This document shows positions 23,026 to 31,587 of a stretch of 35,959 nt of DNA, in pieces. Position 1 is the stretch's first letter, and each line of letters starts with the position of its first letter. The notes below the pieces were generated by a model, which made no database searches, was not told the DNA's origin, and worked only from the letters and a program-made list of their open reading frames with translations. Source of the stretch: CBIFVZ01 sp966185765 (GTDB lineage: Bacteria > Pseudomonadota > Gammaproteobacteria > Enterobacterales > Enterobacteriaceae). The translations under genes and the position numbers were made by a program. Where the stretch lies: positions 1 to 35,959 of the forward strand of contig CBIFVZ010000039.1 of the NCBI GenBank assembly GCA_966185765.1. Reading direction: 5' to 3'.

Positions 23026-24422
23026 CCTGGGTAGTTGATGACGATAGCGCCATTCGCTGGGTGCTGGAACGCGCACTGACCGGTGCAGGCCTGAGCTGTG
23101 TTACCTTTGAAAACGCAAGCGAAGTGCTGGACGCGCTGGCCACCCGCACACCGGATGTATTGCTGTCTGATATTCGTATGCCTGGCCTGGACGGGTTGAT
23201 GCTGCTGCGCCAGATCAAGCAGCGCCACCCCATGCTACCGGTCATCATAATGACGGCCCATTCCGACCTGGATGCCGCCGTCAGCGCTTATCAACAGGGC
23301 GCATTCGATTATTTACCCAAACCGTTTGATATCGATGAGGCCGTAGCGCTGGTGGAACGCGCCATTAGCCATTACCAGGAACAACAGCAGCCGCGCAACA
23401 CGCCTGCCACCAGCCCGACCGCCGACATCATTGGCGAAGCGCCGTCAATGCAGGATGTTTTTCGCATTATCGGCCGTCTGTCTCGCTCCTCTATCAGCGT
23501 GCTGATAAACGGCGAATCCGGTACTGGCAAGGAACTCGTGGCGCATGCGCTGCATCGCCACAGCCCACGCGCAAAGTCGCCATTTATCGCCCTCAATATG
23601 GCAGCCATCCCGAAAGACCTGATTGAATCGGAACTGTTCGGTCATGAAAAAGGCGCATTTACCGGCGCTAACCAGATTCGCCAGGGACGCTTTGAGCAGG
23701 CCGACGGCGGCACGCTGTTTCTTGATGAAATCGGTGATATGCCGCTTGATGTACAAACACGTTTGCTGCGCGTGCTGGCCGACGGCCAGTTTTACCGCGT
23801 GGGTGGCTACGCGCCGGTGAAAGTAGACGTGCGCATTATTGCCGCCACTCACCAGAACCTGGAGCTGCGGGTACAGGAAGGGAAGTTTCGCGAAGATTTA
23901 TTCCACCGCCTGAACGTGATTCGCGTCCACCTGCCGCCGCTGCGCGAGCGCCGGGAAGATATACCCAAACTGGCGCACCACTTCCTGCAAATTGCCGCCC
24001 GCGAACTGGGTGTAGAAACCAAGCAGCTGCATCCGGAAACCGAAGCCGCGCTGACGCGTCTTGCCTGGCCTGGCAACGTGCGCCAGCTGGAAAACACCTG
24101 TCGTTGGCTGACGGTTATGGCCGCAGGCCAGGAAGTGTTGATCCAGGATTTACCCGGCGAGTTGTTTGACGCCACGGTACCAGACGCGACAGGACAATCA
24201 ACGCTACCCGACAGCTGGGCGACGCTGTTGGCACAGTGGGCCGACCGTGCGCTGCGCTCCGGTCATCAAAACCTGCTCTCAGAAGCTCAGCCTGAAATGG
24301 AGCGCACGCTGCTGACCACCGCACTGCGCCACACTCAGGGACATAAGCAGGAAGCCGCTCGCCTGCTGGGCTGGGGCCGTAATACGCTCACGCGTAAGTT
24401 AAAAGAACTGGGAATGGAGTAA
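23010..24422 (+). CDS. glnG: Nitrogen regulation response regulator NtrC (GlnG)
   Basis: 470 residues (E. coli 469). Receiver domain with phospho-acceptor Asp54 in LLSDIRMPG and Lys104 in YLPKP; AAA+ domain with Walker A GESGTGKE at 168-175 and the sigma-54-contacting GAFTGA loop at 215-220; C-terminal Fis-type helix-turn-helix (KQEAARLLGWGRNTLTRKLKEL). It is the sigma-54 activator for glnA and other nitrogen genes. GAGG lies five bases before the ATG and inside the end of glnL. No terminator separates the two genes. The coding sequence ends at TAA 24420-24422. Confidence 0.97.
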   Translation: MQRGIAWVVDDDSAIRWVLERALTGAGLSCVTFENASEVLDALATRTPDVLLSDIRMPGLDGLMLLRQIKQRHPMLPVIIMTAHSDLDAAVSAYQQGAFDYLPKPFDIDEAVALVERAISHYQEQQQPRNTPATSPTADIIGEAPSMQDVFRIIGRLSRSSISVLINGESGTGKELVAHALHRHSPRAKSPFIALNMAAIPKDLIESELFGHEKGAFTGANQIRQGRFEQADGGTLFLDEIGDMPLDVQTRLLRVLADGQFYRVGGYAPVKVDVRIIAATHQNLELRVQEGKFREDLFHRLNVIRVHLPPLRERREDIPKLAHHFLQIAARELGVETKQLHPETEAALTRLAWPGNVRQLENTCRWLTVMAAGQEVLIQDLPGELFDATVPDATGQSTLPDSWATLLAQWADRALRSGHQNLLSEAQPEMERTLLTTALRHTQGHKQEAARLLGWGRNTLTRKLKELGME

Positions 24423-24552
24423 CGTCAGGCTGGCGGTGAATCCACCGCTTATCTTCTTCTGACGCGCGGCGGGCATAGACCCGGCCGTACCTTAAGCGGC
24501 AGCACAGGTGTAAAAGCGGGTCGCAGTGCGCAAATTGATGCATTTCTGAGCA

Positions 24553-24580
24553 TTGACTGTGCGGATGAGCCTGGTATGAT
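24553..24580 (+). promoter_or_regulatory. Sigma-70 promoter for yshB
   Basis: TTGACT (24553-24558), a 16-base spacer and TATGAT (24575-24580) preceded by TGG, an extended -10. The predicted start is near 24587, giving a leader of about 22 bases to yshB. Confidence 0.7.
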
Positions 24581-24608
24581 CTCGCTCGGTTATGTGGGAG
24601 GCGCAACA

Positions 24609-24731
24609 ATGCTGGAATCATTACTACAACTGGTCACAAGCAGCCCGGCGCTGGAAACAGCCGCCAACCATTCGCCCCAGACGGCAATGGCAGCGCTACT
24701 TTGCGCGGCGCTGGTGAATTTCCTCAGTTAA
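24609..24731 (+). CDS. yshB: Small membrane protein YshB
   Basis: A 40-residue peptide (MLESLLQLVTSSPALETAAN... and a hydrophobic end, TAMAALLCAALVNFLS) that matches E. coli YshB (36 residues) in its start, the SPQTA-type middle and its position between glnG and hemN. GGGAGG lies eight bases before the ATG, and an extended -10 promoter precedes it. One membrane helix is likely at residues 24-39. It is known as a small membrane protein with a reported role in Salmonella intracellular replication; its biochemical function is unknown. The terminator begins one base after its stop. Confidence 0.85.
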   Translation: MLESLLQLVTSSPALETAANHSPQTAMAALLCAALVNFLS

Positions 24732-24732
24732 T

Positions 24733-24759
24733 AAAAAAGCGGGTATTCCCCGCTTTTTT
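24733..24759. terminator. Bidirectional terminator between yshB and hemN
   Basis: AAAAAAGCGGG (24733-24743) pairs with CCCGCTTTTTT, five-base loop. T-runs on both strands serve yshB on the plus strand and hemN on the minus strand. Confidence 0.9.
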
Positions 24760-24767
24760 ATTGCCAG

Positions 24768-26141
24768 TCAGATAACCCGCGAGAATTTTTGCAGCTTCGC
24801 TTTCTGGCGCAAATAGATGTCAAAGCACATGCAGATATTACGAATCAGCAGCCTTCCCTTCGCCGTCACCTGAATGCCCTTCTCATCCACGTCCACCAGC
24901 CCGTCCTGCGCAAGCGGCGCCAGCAGCGCCAGGTCCTCGGCAAAATACTCACGGAAATTAAGCTGCCACAGTTGTTCGATGTCGGCGAAATTCAGGCTGA
25001 AGTTACAGATAAGCGCTTTAATCACGTCGCGGCGAATGCAGTCATCGCGCGTGAGCGCCAGACCCCGCCACAGCGCGTTGCCTTTTTCATCCACCTGCTG
25101 GTAGTACGCCTTAAGCTCTTTCTGGTTCTGGGCGTAGCAGTCACCCAGCATACTGATAGCCGAAACCCCAAGCCCCAGCAGATCGGTATCGCCCTGGGTG
25201 GTATACCCCTGGAAGTTGCGGTGCAGCACGCCATTACGCTGCGCGATGGCCAGTTCATCATCCGGGCGAGCAAAGTGATCCATGCCGATAAACTGGTAGC
25301 CTGCACCGGTCAGCGAGGCGATAGTTTCTTGCAGAATATCGAGCTTTTGCTGCGGCGACGGCAGGTCAGCGTCTTTGATTTTGCGCTGTGCCGCAAACAA
25401 CGTCGGCAAATGCGCATAGTTGAACACACTCAGGCGGTCCGGGCTAAGCTCTGCCACTTTGCCAAGCGTAAAAGCAAAGCTCTCCGGCGTCTGTTTTGGC
25501 AGGCCGTAGATGAGGTCAATATTGGTCGACGTAAAGCCCAGCTCGCGAGCACGGCGAATAAGCGCAAAGATAAAGTCTTCATCCTGCTCGCGGTTTACCA
25601 GCCGCTGTACCTCTTTATTAAAGTCCTGCACGCCCATGCTCAGGCGAGTAAAGCCTTCATGGCGCAGGTGGTCCAGCACATCCAACTCAATCTCGCGCGG
25701 ATCCACTTCAATAGACAGCTCCGCATCAGCATCAAACTGGAAATGCTCACGCAGCAGGTTCATCAGGCGACTGATTTGCGCCTTGTTCAGATAGGTCGGC
25801 GTACCGCCACCCCAGTGCATCTGGCTGACGTGGCGCTGTTTAAACAACGGCGCGCGGTGAATAATCTCCTGCTCCAGCACGTCAAGGTACTGATCGGCTT
25901 TATGCTGCTGGCGGGTAACGATTTTATTACAGCCGCAGAAATAGCACAGCTTGTGGCAAAACGGGATATGGATATACAGCGACAGCGGGCGGGACGGATA
26001 ACGCGCAGCCGCCTGTTGAAATTCGGCTTCGCCAAAGTCTTCTGAAAATTCGAGCGCAGTGGGGTAAGAGGTATAACGCGGCCCCGAATAGTTATATTTC
26101 TGGATCAGGGCCAGATCCCAGTCAATTATCTGCTCAGACAT
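24768..26141 (-). CDS. hemN: Oxygen-independent coproporphyrinogen III oxidase
   Basis: 457 residues, the same as E. coli HemN. A radical-SAM enzyme that oxidatively decarboxylates coproporphyrinogen III to protoporphyrinogen IX without oxygen. The cluster cysteines are Cys62, Cys66 and Cys69 (PFCHKLCYFCGC), and the GGGTPTYL motif binds SAM. I chose ATG 26141 (MSEQIIDWD), which has AAGGAG five bases upstream and restores the E. coli length; a GTG six bases upstream (26147) is less likely. It follows a 57-residue small gene by two bases and yihI before that, on the same strand. The last part (LLIRNICMCFDIYLRQKA) is intact. Confidence 0.97.
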   Translation of the reverse strand: MSEQIIDWDLALIQKYNYSGPRYTSYPTALEFSEDFGEAEFQQAAARYPSRPLSLYIHIPFCHKLCYFCGCNKIVTRQQHKADQYLDVLEQEIIHRAPLFKQRHVSQMHWGGGTPTYLNKAQISRLMNLLREHFQFDADAELSIEVDPREIELDVLDHLRHEGFTRLSMGVQDFNKEVQRLVNREQDEDFIFALIRRARELGFTSTNIDLIYGLPKQTPESFAFTLGKVAELSPDRLSVFNYAHLPTLFAAQRKIKDADLPSPQQKLDILQETIASLTGAGYQFIGMDHFARPDDELAIAQRNGVLHRNFQGYTTQGDTDLLGLGVSAISMLGDCYAQNQKELKAYYQQVDEKGNALWRGLALTRDDCIRRDVIKALICNFSLNFADIEQLWQLNFREYFAEDLALLAPLAQDGLVDVDEKGIQVTAKGRLLIRNICMCFDIYLRQKAKLQKFSRVI

Positions 26142-26143
26142 AC

Positions 26144-26317
26144 TCACTCCTTACGACGCTGCCGCCTGCGCACAGGTTGCACCGCATTCCCGGCATGGCG
26201 GGAAACGAGACGGCGACGCAACCAGCGCTGTCGGCGCGACAAGCGGTGTAGTTTAGCGAATAACCAACCCAGATAACATACTACGGGCGCAACGATGATA
26301 AGTACCAGCAGGCCCAT
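26144..26317 (-). CDS. Small membrane protein with Arg-rich tail between yihI and hemN
   Basis: 57 codons from ATG 26317 to TGA 26146-26144. The product begins with a hydrophobic helix (MGLLVLIIVAPVVCYLGWLF) and continues as a strongly basic tail (RLSRRQRWLRRRLVSRH... and RRRQRRKE), giving a single-pass inner membrane protein with the tail in the cytoplasm. The ATG lies 12 bases past the yihI stop. The TGA overlaps the hemN leader: AAG GAG TGA GT ATG, so its last codons serve as the hemN ribosome site. The start has no strong ribosome site of its own, which fits coupling to yihI. I do not recognise the family. Vibrio and Haemophilus genomes carry a DUF2489 membrane protein in this slot, as I recall, so this may be a shortened relative. 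Confidence 0.5.
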   Translation of the reverse strand: MGLLVLIIVAPVVCYLGWLFAKLHRLSRRQRWLRRRLVSRHAGNAVQPVRRRQRRKE

Positions 26318-26329
26318 CGTGTAAAACCG

Positions 26330-26830
26330 TTAGTTTCCACCACGCAGCAGGCGCATCATGTCTTCCTGGACTTCTTCTTCGCCTTCTTCTTCGTCATCGT
26401 CGTAAGACAAACCAAGCTGCTGCATCAGTTCATCAATGCGGTCGAGCTTCGCGTTCACCCAGTTTTGATCGTCAGAAGACAGCGTTTCACCGTTTTCCAG
26501 GCGCTCAAGCAGGCCGTCCAGCCTGTCGTCGCTCTCCAGTTTATCCAGCTCCTCACGCGGCGACAGCACCACTTTTTTAGCCACAGGCGCTTTGGCCGGT
26601 GCGCTCTTCGCGCCCAGTTCAATTGGCTTTTTGCTGCCAATGCGCGGGTCTTTCTCCCCTGCGCCTTTTTTACCTGAAGCGCCCTGCTGCGCTGCACCCG
26701 CGCGGCTGCCTGGCGCGTTACCGCGGTGTTTTTTCTGACGCTTACGATCGCGTGCGCTTTGATTTAGCTCTTCGCGCGTCTCGCGACGAGATTTTGCGGG
26801 CTTTTTGCCGTGAGAGGTTGGTTGCTTCAT
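26330..26830 (-). CDS. yihI: Der GTPase-activating protein YihI
   Basis: 166 residues (E. coli 169). The first half is basic and disordered (KQPTSHGKKPAKSRRETREE; DRKRQKKHRGN; GAQQGASGKKG), and the second is acidic and helical (LDKLESDDRLDGLLERLE, DDEEEGEEEVQED). YihI stimulates GTP hydrolysis by Der (EngA) and so delays late 50S assembly. A string of charged repeats and an acidic C-terminus are typical of the family. Its gene is upstream of the small gene and hemN in one direction, and the CsrC RNA starts just beyond on the same strand. Confidence 0.93.
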   Translation of the reverse strand: MKQPTSHGKKPAKSRRETREELNQSARDRKRQKKHRGNAPGSRAGAAQQGASGKKGAGEKDPRIGSKKPIELGAKSAPAKAPVAKKVVLSPREELDKLESDDRLDGLLERLENGETLSSDDQNWVNAKLDRIDELMQQLGLSYDDDEEEGEEEVQEDMMRLLRGGN

Positions 26831-26898
26831 GATTGTCGCCCTGAGCGGAGAATTAACTGAGTATAGAATTGCCGTGGATTCTGGCAGAAAGTGAACAA

Positions 26899-27155
26899 AG
26901 AAAAAAGGCGGCAGATTACTCTGCCGCCTAATCGACTCTCATTATTTGAGTCACACGTTCCTTGCCTGCTAACAACTACCCTGTTTTTCCCTTAGCAATT
27001 AACGTTCCGTGTTCTGGTCCTTTTCCTTTTTATACGTCTCCAGACGTTCGCCATCCTGGCTGACTCCCTCGCTCTTATGACGTCCTGTCATCCCTGAGCG
27101 TGCTATCAGAAGCGCCCTTGCTTCTGGTACGTAATTTACGTTAATCCCTCTTTTT
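26899..27155 (-). ncRNA. csrC: CsrC, CsrA-sequestering small RNA
   Basis: On the minus strand the region between engB and yihI carries about ten GGA motifs, many in the form AGGA/GGGA in loops, the signature of CsrA-binding RNAs. One hairpin ACGTCTGGAGACGT matches the equivalent part of E. coli CsrC. The 3' end is a terminator: GGCGGCAG (26921-26928 on plus) with CTGCCGCC (26907-26914), loop AGTAAT, then six T. The locus between yihA and yihI is the E. coli csrC position. The 5' end is approximate, near 27155 (AAAAAGAGGGATTAACG). It antagonises CsrA and so regulates carbon storage and motility. Primary sequence is quite diverged from E. coli outside the motifs. Confidence 0.85.
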
Positions 27156-27399
27156 CACAAGGTATTGCGCGCCGATTTCACTTTGCCCCGAACAGCAATA
27201 AAAAATAACACCATGTTTAACAAGGATTAATTTTTATTTGTTAGCAAAAAAAGCTGATATATCCCATCATTGTTATGGTCAATGTCTCACAAACACTGTA
27301 GGTCGTCTTCCTACAATACCGGCTGGCAGTAAACGCCGCGTTTTACTGGCATTCAGGTATAATCCCCGTCAATGCCCCATCCTTGTGGAGACAACCGTT

Positions 27400-28041
27400 T
27401 TGACTAACTGGAATTATCAGCTCACGCACTTTGTGACCAGCGCGCCGGATATCCGCCATCTTCCGGCCGATACCGGTATTGAAGTCGCTTTTGCCGGGCG
27501 TTCAAACGCCGGCAAATCCAGTGCGCTGAACACGCTGACAAATCAGAAAGGCCTGGCACGTACCAGTAAAACACCTGGCCGTACCCAGCTTATTAACCTT
27601 TTCCAGGTTGCCGACGGTAAACGTCTGGTAGACCTTCCCGGCTACGGCTATGCGGAAGTACCGGAAGAGATGAAGCGCAAATGGCAGCGTGCGCTGGGTG
27701 AGTACTTACAGATGCGCAACTGTCTGCAAGGGCTGGTGGTGCTGATGGATATCCGCCATCCGCTCAAAGACCTTGACCAGCAGATGATTGAATGGGCGGT
27801 GGATTGCAATATTTCCGTTCTGGTACTGCTCACCAAAGCCGACAAACTGGCATCCGGTGCACGTAAAGCACAGCTCAATATGGTGCGCGAAGCGGTGATT
27901 GCCTTTAACGGCGATGTGCAGGTAGAAGCGTTTTCATCGCTGAAGAAACTGGGCGTGGATAAGCTGCGCCAGAAGCTGGATACATGGTTTAACGACCTGA
28001 CGCCAGTCGTTGAAGAAGAAGACGAAAACACCCCGGAGTAA
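27400..28041 (+). CDS. engB: Ribosome biogenesis GTPase EngB (YihA/YsxC)
   Basis: 213 residues (E. coli 210). Small GTPase: G1 GRSNAGKS near residue 33, TPGRTQ as G2, DLPGYGYAE as G3, LTKADKL as G4. It acts in late 50S subunit assembly and is essential. The start is TTG 27400 (TTG ACT AAC TGG), as for E. coli yihA. GTGGAG lies nine bases upstream. The open frame reaches back to 27238, but those 54 codons have no homology. TATAAT at 27358-27363 is a good -10, though the -35 is poor. Followed by a terminator and then, in the opposite sense, Spot 42. Confidence 0.95.
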   Translation: MTNWNYQLTHFVTSAPDIRHLPADTGIEVAFAGRSNAGKSSALNTLTNQKGLARTSKTPGRTQLINLFQVADGKRLVDLPGYGYAEVPEEMKRKWQRALGEYLQMRNCLQGLVVLMDIRHPLKDLDQQMIEWAVDCNISVLVLLTKADKLASGARKAQLNMVREAVIAFNGDVQVEAFSSLKKLGVDKLRQKLDTWFNDLTPVVEEEDENTPE

Positions 28042-28051
28042 CACCCAGGCC

Positions 28052-28073
28052 GCGCACAAAATGTGCGCCTTTT
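28052..28073 (+). terminator. Terminator of engB
   Basis: GCGCACA (28052-28058) pairs with TGTGCGC (28062-28068) over a three-base loop, followed by CTTTTTC. It begins 11 bases past the engB stop. Confidence 0.85.
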
Positions 28074-28089
28074 TCTGAATGCCGCGCAA

Positions 28090-28198
28090 TAAAAAACGCC
28101 CCGGTCAGTGAAGACCGGGGCGGCTAAAATATTCAGCCAAATCCGATTACGTGAAGTAAAAGGTCTGAAAGATAGAACATCTTACCTCTGTACCCTAC
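28090..28198 (-). ncRNA. spf: Spot 42 small RNA
   Basis: The minus strand reads GTAGGGTACAGAGGTAAGAT at the 5' end (28198 downward) and ends in a GC-rich terminator (CGCCCCGGTC with GACCGGGGCG) plus six T. It is 109 nucleotides, the E. coli size, and the first 78 or so look identical to E. coli Spot 42; only the terminator loop and flanks differ. It is an Hfq-dependent RNA repressed by CRP-cAMP that represses galK and other catabolic genes. A candidate -10 is TAAAGT about eight bases upstream on the minus strand. Same place as in E. coli, between polA and engB. Confidence 0.97.
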
Positions 28199-28350
28199 GC
28201 CGCTAACTTTACTCTCTTTTTTGCCCACGAAAAAGCACTTTTTGTAGTTTTTTTTCACTTTTTGCAACCATAACTTGAATAACCATCACAAAAAACGATG
28301 GATAATGTTGCTTAATTACAAAAAAACATGCCTTATTCCGGGCAGTTAAG

Positions 28351-31140
28351 TTAGTGCGCTTCCCCCCAGTTTTTGCCGCTACCGACTTCCACCAGCAGTG
28401 GCACATCAAGCGTCATGCTGCCTTCCATCAGCTCATGAATTTTTTGCGACACCGCTTCCACGTCGTCTTTATGTACCTCAAACACCAGTTCATCGTGTAC
28501 CTGCATGATCATTTTCACGCGCGGCTTCTCTTTCTCAAGCCAGGCATCAACCGCAATCATGGCACGCTTGATGATATCTGCCGCCGTACCTTGCATTGGG
28601 GCGTTAATAGCCGCGCGCTCTGCGCCCGCACGGCGTGCGGCATTGCTGGAGGTAATATCCGCCAGCCACAGGCGGCGGCCTTCCAGTGTTTCCACGTAGC
28701 CCTGCTCCTTCGCCTGCTGGCGCGTACGCTCCATGTATTCCAGCACGCCCGGATAGCGCTCAAAGTAGAGATCCATATAGCGCTGTGATTCTTTGCGCGG
28801 AATGTTCAGCTGGCGCGATAGTCCAAAGGCGCTCATGCCATAGATAAGACCAAAGTTGATGGCCTTAGCACTGCGGCGCTGCTCGTTGCTCACGCTGTCC
28901 AGCGGCAGACCAAAGACTTCTGCGGCGGTGGCGCGGTGAATATCTTTACCCTGAGCAAAAGCCTGCAACAGCCCTTCATCACGCGACAGATGCGCCATAA
29001 TGCGAAGCTCAATCTGTGAGTAGTCCGCCGCGACAATGACATAATCTTCAGGCGCGATAAACGCCTGACGAATACGTCGGCCTTCTTCATTACGCACCGG
29101 GATGTTTTGCAGGTTCGGCTCCGTCGAAGACAGGCGACCGGTGGCGGTGACCGCCTGATGATAAGACGTATGCACACGCCCGGTTTTCTCATTTATCATC
29201 AGCGGCAGCTTATCGGTGTAGGTCGTTTTTAGCTTCGCGAGGCCACGATATTCCAGAATCACTTTCGGCAGCGGATGGTCCAGCGCCAGCTCTTCCAGCA
29301 CTTCTTCGGACGTTGACGGTGCGCCGCCCGGTGTTTTCTTCAGAGGCTTAATGCCCTGCTTTTCAAACAGAATTGTCTGGAGCTGCTTAGGAGATGAGAG
29401 GTTAAACGGCTCGCCTGCCAGTTCGTGCGCCTTTTGCTCAAGCTCCACCAACCGCTCTGCCAACTCCCCGGAGTGCGCATGCAGCACGGCCGGGTCAATC
29501 TTCACGCCGTTACGTTCAACGCGCGACAGCACAGGCACTAACGGCATTTCAATAGTCTGGAAAACGTTGAGTGGTCCTTTTTCCTGCTCAAGCTGCGGCC
29601 ACATTTTAAGATGCAACTGCAAGGTAACGTCAGCGTCTTCTGCGGCGTAGCGGCCTGCGGTTTCAAGGTCAATCTGGTTAAACGTTAGCTGCTTCTTGCC
29701 TTTACCCGCAATCTCTTCAAAGGAGATAGTCTTGTGATTAAGCCAGCGGCTGGCAAGGCTGTCCATGTCGTGACGACCGGCTACGCTGTTGAGCATGTAG
29801 GATTCGAGCATGGTATCAAACGCAATTCCGCGCAGCTCAATACCGTAGTTATCAAGAATGCCGCGATCGTATTTCAGGTTCTGACCCACTTTGCGTACGC
29901 GTTCATCTTCCAGCAGCGGCTTTAGCAGCGTCAGTACAGTATTAAGTTCAAGCTGCTCTGGCGCATCGAGATAATCGTGTGCAACCGGTACATACGCCGC
30001 CTGCCCTGGTTCAACAGCAAACGAAAGCCCCACCAGGTTAGCAGTATGGTTATCAAGGCTATCGGTTTCGGTATCAAACGCAATAACGGGCGCTTTTTTC
30101 AAACGCGCAATCCACGCCTTGAGCGTTTCTTCATCCAGAATAGTGACGTAATGCTCGTAAGAAAGCGTGCTGGCGACCTCTTCCTCGGTTTCTACCTCAA
30201 CGTTAGTCGTAGGTTTTGCAGTCGTCGCCGCTTTTTTGCCTTTGGCCTGAAGCCAGGTACCTGCTTCAACATCAGCCGTCCAGCGTTTGAAATCATAGCG
30301 ACGAAATTGCTCCAGCAGTTCGTTTGCCTGTGGCGGCTGGACTTCCAGCTGCTCGCAGGTCAGTTCCAGCTCTACATCAGTTTTAATGGTGGCAAGCTTG
30401 AAAGAAAGGCGCGCCATTTCTTCATGCTGCTGTAGTTTTGCAGCCATGCTTTTTGCACCACGAAAGCTCAGCTCGGCGATTTTTTCAGGCTGCGCATAAA
30501 TCACATCCAGGCCGCCCAACCCTTGCAACAGCGCTTGTGCCGTTTTCTCACCCACGCCGGGTACGCCTGGAATGTTATCTGAGGAATCCCCCATTAACGC
30601 CAGGAAATCAATAATAAGTTCCGGTGGTACACCGAATTTAGCGACAACCTCCTCCGGCCCCAGAATAGTGTTATTCATGGTGTTAATGAGCGTTATCGCG
30701 GGCGTCACCAGCTGTGCCATGTCTTTATCGCCGGTGCTAATAAGCACGTGGCGCCCGGCACGTTCTGCTTCCTGTGCCAGCGTACCGATAACGTCATCGG
30801 CTTCAACACCTGATACCGCAAGCAGCGGTAGTCCCATTGCCTTAACCATCTGGTGCAGCGGTTCAATCTGCGCACGCAGATCGTCCGGCATGGGTGGACG
30901 ATGGGACTTATAGCTTTCAAACAACTCGTCGCGGAACGTTTTGCCTTTTGCATCAAACACTACAGCAGCGTGACTCGGCTGGTACTGCAGCAACAGGCTA
31001 CGCAGCATATTGAGCACGCCGTACATCGCTCCTGTCGGCTCACCGGCGCTGTTGGTCAGCGGGGGAAAGGCGTGATACGCCCGATAAAGATAGGAAGAGC
31101 CATCAACAAGGATAAGCGGGTTTTCTGCGATCTGGGCCAT
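28351..31140 (-). CDS. polA: DNA polymerase I
   Basis: 929 residues (E. coli 928). Three domains: the 5'-3' nuclease (1-320, LILVDGSSYLYRAYHAFPPL and the SSDNIPGVPGVGEKTA helix-hairpin), the proofreading exonuclease (DTETDSLD as Exo I; YAAEDADVTLQ as Exo III) and the polymerase (DYSQIELR motif A, RRSAKAINFGLIYG motif B, HDELVFEV motif C). Linker residues near 325-350 are the most divergent. I chose ATG 31140 (MAQIAENPLILVDG); a start at 31185 in frame would add 15 unconserved residues. It fills gaps and removes RNA primers in replication and repair. A DnaA box lies 128 bases upstream of the ATG. Confidence 0.97.
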   Translation of the reverse strand: MAQIAENPLILVDGSSYLYRAYHAFPPLTNSAGEPTGAMYGVLNMLRSLLLQYQPSHAAVVFDAKGKTFRDELFESYKSHRPPMPDDLRAQIEPLHQMVKAMGLPLLAVSGVEADDVIGTLAQEAERAGRHVLISTGDKDMAQLVTPAITLINTMNNTILGPEEVVAKFGVPPELIIDFLALMGDSSDNIPGVPGVGEKTAQALLQGLGGLDVIYAQPEKIAELSFRGAKSMAAKLQQHEEMARLSFKLATIKTDVELELTCEQLEVQPPQANELLEQFRRYDFKRWTADVEAGTWLQAKGKKAATTAKPTTNVEVETEEEVASTLSYEHYVTILDEETLKAWIARLKKAPVIAFDTETDSLDNHTANLVGLSFAVEPGQAAYVPVAHDYLDAPEQLELNTVLTLLKPLLEDERVRKVGQNLKYDRGILDNYGIELRGIAFDTMLESYMLNSVAGRHDMDSLASRWLNHKTISFEEIAGKGKKQLTFNQIDLETAGRYAAEDADVTLQLHLKMWPQLEQEKGPLNVFQTIEMPLVPVLSRVERNGVKIDPAVLHAHSGELAERLVELEQKAHELAGEPFNLSSPKQLQTILFEKQGIKPLKKTPGGAPSTSEEVLEELALDHPLPKVILEYRGLAKLKTTYTDKLPLMINEKTGRVHTSYHQAVTATGRLSSTEPNLQNIPVRNEEGRRIRQAFIAPEDYVIVAADYSQIELRIMAHLSRDEGLLQAFAQGKDIHRATAAEVFGLPLDSVSNEQRRSAKAINFGLIYGMSAFGLSRQLNIPRKESQRYMDLYFERYPGVLEYMERTRQQAKEQGYVETLEGRRLWLADITSSNAARRAGAERAAINAPMQGTAADIIKRAMIAVDAWLEKEKPRVKMIMQVHDELVFEVHKDDVEAVSQKIHELMEGSMTLDVPLLVEVGSGKNWGEAH

Positions 31141-31267
31141 AGTGTTCCGTGCCTGGGTTGTCAGTCTGTGGCTAAAGGATGCCACAGGCGGGCTTAAAAA
31201 ATGAAATTCTCTACCGGGAAACTGCGAAAGATATTCCGGTAATCAGGGATCGTAACGGATATATCGC

Positions 31268-31276
31268 TGTGGATAA
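31268..31276 (-). promoter_or_regulatory. Consensus DnaA box upstream of polA
   Basis: TGTGGATAA on the plus strand, that is TTATCCACA on the minus strand, the perfect 9-base DnaA consensus. It lies in the 447-base polA/yihG spacer (31141-31587), which holds no gene and otherwise shows no feature I can name. DnaA control of polA has been reported in E. coli. Confidence 0.6.
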
Positions 31277-31587
31277 CTTTGTGCACAAAATTACGAGTAA
31301 TCCCGATCTCTTTCTGGAATGAAAGGGTGCCATAAAAATTATTTTATATAATTCATATGGTTACATAAGATCTGTGACAGGGAATATGCCAGAGAGAATC
31401 TCACATTAATGTGGATATAAAAAGCCCTTATGTTACCGCAGCAGATTAATAACGGTATCAGGGGCAAGCATTTTAAAGCCAATGACGTTAAGTGTCATCA
31501 CCAGACGTCATTTTCTGATAAGCTCTGCGCCCTGTTAACTTCATCGCCAGTGCGCTAGCTTTTGCTAATTATCTAAAAAGAAACATT

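Noticed and set aside
24789..26045. A 418-codon plus-strand open frame across hemN
   Set aside because: Antisense to hemN; no ribosome site, no recognisable domain.
27238..27399. N-terminal extension of EngB by 54 residues
   Set aside because: No similarity to the family, no ribosome site at 27238; the TTG at 27400 with GTGGAG upstream matches the known start.
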